Shown here: positions 34,339 through 36,452 of the stretch, piece by piece
How positions within the stretch are numbered: position 1 is the first letter of the stretch
Layout of the letters: each line of letters opens with the position of its first letter
Assembly: GCA_002841945.1 (NCBI GenBank)
Contig: PHBI01000080.1
Span: forward strand, 1 to 36,452
Reading direction: 5' to 3'
DNA: 36,452 nucleotides
From: Deltaproteobacteria bacterium HGW-Deltaproteobacteria-14
Lineage (GTDB): Bacteria > Myxococcota_A > UBA9042 > PHBI01
Notes under the pieces: model-generated
What the model saw: the letters and a program-made list of their open reading frames with translations, nothing else
What the model was told of the DNA's origin: nothing
Database searches by the model: none
Translations under genes and position numbers: made by a program

Positions 34339-36114
34339 ATGCGACTCCAGTATTTGTTCGGTTCGGCGGTCGCCGCGGCCCTGGTCATCAGCGGGGGCTT
34401 CGCGAGCGCGCAGTTCGGCGGGATCCCCAAGCCACCCAAGGTCCCGAGCGTCGGCTCCGGGTCGCCGAGCGACGCCCAGCGCAAGGCGTTCCACGAGTGT
34501 GATCAGACCACGCGCAAGGGGGTCGACGCGGTGCCGTCGGCGGCGGCGTTCTCCTCCAACGCCGAGAAGCGCAAGAAGGACCTCGACAGGGCGGCCGAGC
34601 TGCTCGCGAAGGCCGAGGCGATCTGCACGCCCGACATGCGCACGATGTCGAGCTGGGACTCGACCGGCGCGCGCCTCGAGGAGATGCGCCTCGGCGTCGC
34701 CGACGGGCAGCGGCAGCTCACGATCCTCGAGCGCTACGAGCCGATGTCGAAGCTCCAGAAGCAGGACGTAGCGGCCGCGGACCTCGACGATCTCGACGCC
34801 AGGGTCTCGGCTTACGAGGCGTGGGCGCCGACCGACGACACCAAGCGCTACGCCCGCAACTGGCGCACCAAGGCGACGCAGCTGCGCGCCGCCGTCGAGG
34901 AGCGCAAGGCGGAGCTGGCCGGCAAGAACGCGCAGGCCGACAGAGACCGGGCGATGCTGGTCAAGCACGACGCGATCGACGGCTTCGACGCGGTGCTCAA
35001 GGCGATGGAGGAGCACGCGCGCAAGGCCGAGGGGCCGATCCCGGCGGAGCTGTACGAGAAATACGAGGCGCTGGTGGCGCAGGTCGAGTCGTTCAACCCG
35101 ACGGCGCGGCAGTACTACGAGCCCGAGCTTCGCATCTACCGCGCGTACGACGCCTGGCTCGCCGGGGACGGCGCGGCGGACGCGCTCGCGAAGCTGTACG
35201 AGGGCGAGGTGGTCGCCCAGGGGCAGTCGAGGGGGAAGAAGCAGTCCATCAGCTTCGCGGCGAAGAAGGACTGGTGCTACGCGATACTGCTGCACTTCGA
35301 CGTGGCGGGGGCGGACTCCAACCTCGACTACAAGGACGAGACGAAGATGCGCAAGGTGCTGCGCTTCTACGATGACGACACCCTCAAGCCGTGGCAGCGC
35401 CTCAACGGGCTCTGCGCGAACGAGGCGTTCAAGGTGGATCTGGCCGGGCCGCTGACGTTCACCGGCACCAAGAACGTGCAGCGCTACGTGGTCGTGGGGT
35501 GGGCTCGGGACGCCTTCCCGGCGTCGCTGCCGCTGCGCATCCGGCCGTGGATCGACGAGTGCGACCCCGTCCAGTACGAGGAGAGCTATGTGCACCCGAT
35601 CCCCGGCACCGTGAACAACCGCCAGGCGGGCGACATCAAGAAGTGGGAGCCCGCCTACGCCAGCGAGGGGCAGTGCACCCTCATGCCCGGCACCCGCACC
35701 AACCCCGACGCGAACAAGTTCGGCAAGTGCATGGAGGCGCTCCACAAGCGCTTCGCGCCCAAGTACGCCGCCGCGATCAAGGCCAAGGAGACGGCCCGCA
35801 CGCCGGGCGCGTACGACGCGGCGGTGAAGCGGATCCAGGGCATCGACGCCGCCAAGGACAAGGACTACGAGCGGAGCTGCCGCCCGACCTTCGAGAAGAT
35901 CCGCAAGGACTTCAGCAAGGCGGTGGACCGGGTGGCGGACGCGATGACCGGGCAGGCCTACACGGACCACGTCGACCGCGCCAAGCGCAAGGCCGACGAG
36001 GCCGCTGGCCACCAGCGCCCGGTCAACGAGGAGGGCAAGCCCGACACCCTGAGCGACCGCGACAACCGGCGCCTGCGGATGCAGATCTTCGACGAGCACT
36101 ACAAGGGCAAGTAG
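34339..36114 (+). CDS. secreted protein of unknown function
   Basis: A 591-residue protein with a signal peptide (LFGSAVAAALVISGGFASAQ, cut near 25) and an excellent ribosome site (GGAGGT, 34329-34334, 4 bases before the ATG). Two thirds is charged and helical, with Lys/Glu/Ala-rich stretches such as NAEKRKKDLDRAAELLAKAEAIC and LRAAVEERKAELAGKNAQ. A middle segment is more beta-like (about 365-440; FTGTKNVQRYVVVGWARD and SLPLRIRPWIDECD). About nine cysteines are spread along the mature part, plausible disulfides. The C-terminus is Lys/Asp-rich. I recognise no family or catalytic motif. It is monocistronic and its good ribosome site suggests an abundant envelope protein. Confidence 0.82.
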   Translation: MRLQYLFGSAVAAALVISGGFASAQFGGIPKPPKVPSVGSGSPSDAQRKAFHECDQTTRKGVDAVPSAAAFSSNAEKRKKDLDRAAELLAKAEAICTPDMRTMSSWDSTGARLEEMRLGVADGQRQLTILERYEPMSKLQKQDVAAADLDDLDARVSAYEAWAPTDDTKRYARNWRTKATQLRAAVEERKAELAGKNAQADRDRAMLVKHDAIDGFDAVLKAMEEHARKAEGPIPAELYEKYEALVAQVESFNPTARQYYEPELRIYRAYDAWLAGDGAADALAKLYEGEVVAQGQSRGKKQSISFAAKKDWCYAILLHFDVAGADSNLDYKDETKMRKVLRFYDDDTLKPWQRLNGLCANEAFKVDLAGPLTFTGTKNVQRYVVVGWARDAFPASLPLRIRPWIDECDPVQYEESYVHPIPGTVNNRQAGDIKKWEPAYASEGQCTLMPGTRTNPDANKFGKCMEALHKRFAPKYAAAIKAKETARTPGAYDAAVKRIQGIDAAKDKDYERSCRPTFEKIRKDFSKAVDRVADAMTGQAYTDHVDRAKRKADEAAGHQRPVNEEGKPDTLSDRDNRRLRMQIFDEHYKGK

Positions 36115-36183
36115 CCGCGAGCTGGGTCGGTGCCCGGTCGCAGGGCCGGGCGCCGACCGCCGACCGCGCGCTGCGCTGGCGCG

Positions 36184-36337
36184 CTACTCCTCCTCGTGGA
36201 GGGCGGCGATGGCGGCGAGGCGCTCGGGGGGGGCGGGGGGGGCCGAGCAGCGCGCCGGCCACCATCGCGAGGGCGCTCGCGAGGAGCCCATAGGGGTCAA
36301 GCCCATAGGGGAGCCCATAGGGGTCAGGCACCCTCAC
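36184..36337 (-). pseudogene. possible gene fragment under the terminal repeats
   Basis: On the minus strand, sequence just inside the repeats reads LLASALAMVAGALLG, a good membrane helix. It then meets two C8 tracts (G8-c-G8 on the plus strand, 36226-36242). After a frame shift at these tracts it continues as ERLAAIAALHEEE and a stop at 36184. This looks like the C-terminus of a small membrane protein whose start has been replaced by the repeats (DPYGL-type translation). It could equally be chance, or a sequencing error in the homopolymers. Confidence 0.3.
36286..36312. repeat. partial copies of the terminal repeat head
   Basis: GCCCATAGGGGTCA (36286-36299) and GCCCATAGGGG (36301-36311) repeat the head of the 57-base unit that follows, without its body. 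Another partial head, CATAGGGGTC, lies at the window edge (36443-36452). Confidence 0.75.
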
Positions 36338-36427
36338 TTTTTACTTTTGCCCCGATGGGCCAGCACCTGGGCCCATAGGGGTCAGGCACCCTCACTTTTT
36401 ACTTTTGCCCCGATGGGCCAGCACCTG
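36313..36427. repeat. REP-like hairpin repeat, two tandem copies
   Basis: A 57-base unit (36313-36369 and 36371-36427) is repeated identically with one base between, a period of 58. Each unit begins GCCCATAGGGG and has CCCCGATGGGC near its end; these are imperfect inverted repeats (one mismatch in 11) that make a hairpin. The loop holds the AT-rich phrase CACTTTTTACTTTTG. The phrase GGGGTCAGGCACC resembles REP sequences often seen in proteobacteria near RAYT transposases. The array seems to continue past the window edge. Confidence 0.8.
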
Positions 36428-36452
36428 CGCGCCCACCCACCACATAGGGGTC

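Noticed and set aside
36313..36427. CRISPR array at the right end
   Set aside because: The two 57-base units are separated by one base, there are no unique spacers and no cas genes; the units fold as REP-like hairpins.

Overview
The window is very GC-rich DNA, densely coded on both strands. It looks like chromosomal sequence from a Myxococcota-type (former deltaproteobacterial) bacterium. The clues are lipoproteins with long Asp/Thr/Ala/Ser-rich linkers after the lipobox, many signalling genes, an ECF sigma factor paired with a membrane protein, and Asp-box propeller lipoproteins. No species can be named from the sequence alone. I saw no rRNA, tRNA, CRISPR array, transposase or phage gene.

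Layout. 1-4.8 kb: a two-component pair (histidine kinase cut by the window edge, then an OmpR-type regulator) runs convergently into an ECF sigma factor/membrane partner pair; a tail-anchored protein follows. 4.97-7.7 kb: a CehA/McbA-type PHP metallohydrolase lipoprotein. 7.9-9.5 kb: holA (DNA polymerase III delta), a structured repeat, a pure (TCG)n tract and a CBS gene whose second domain is broken by that tract. 9.56-12.7 kb: a FadR-like GntR regulator with two operator-like palindromes over its own promoter, an unknown small protein and a GMC oxidoreductase, all overlapping: a self-contained regulated oxidase cassette. 12.7-14.6 kb: extensin-like protein and SDR on the minus strand, and pterin carbinolamine dehydratase on the plus strand.

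14.7-26.1 kb: the MoxR neighbourhood in two blocks, DUF4129-DUF4350-MoxR and DUF58-SpoIIM-RDD. Between them lie about 4.95 kb holding an Asp-box lipoprotein, a PAS histidine kinase with a receiver-like tail lacking its aspartate, and a second copy of the structured repeat. 26.3-31 kb, minus strand: histidinol-phosphate aminotransferase, a coiled-coil protein, phosphoglucomutase/phosphomannomutase, a secreted small protein and a DUF2203 protein. 31-33.4 kb: a GH13 alpha-amylase lipoprotein. 33.6-36.1 kb: 3-methyladenine DNA glycosylase I and a secreted protein of unknown function. The last 340 bases hold hairpin-forming REP-like tandem repeats and G-tracts over what looks like gene debris.

Most notable are the two-copy nested-hairpin repeat that begins at gene stop codons, the microsatellite-broken CBS gene, the operator/promoter arrangement of the GntR-GMC cassette, the split MoxR locus and the hairpin repeats at the right end. 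I found no clear new defence or mobile system.
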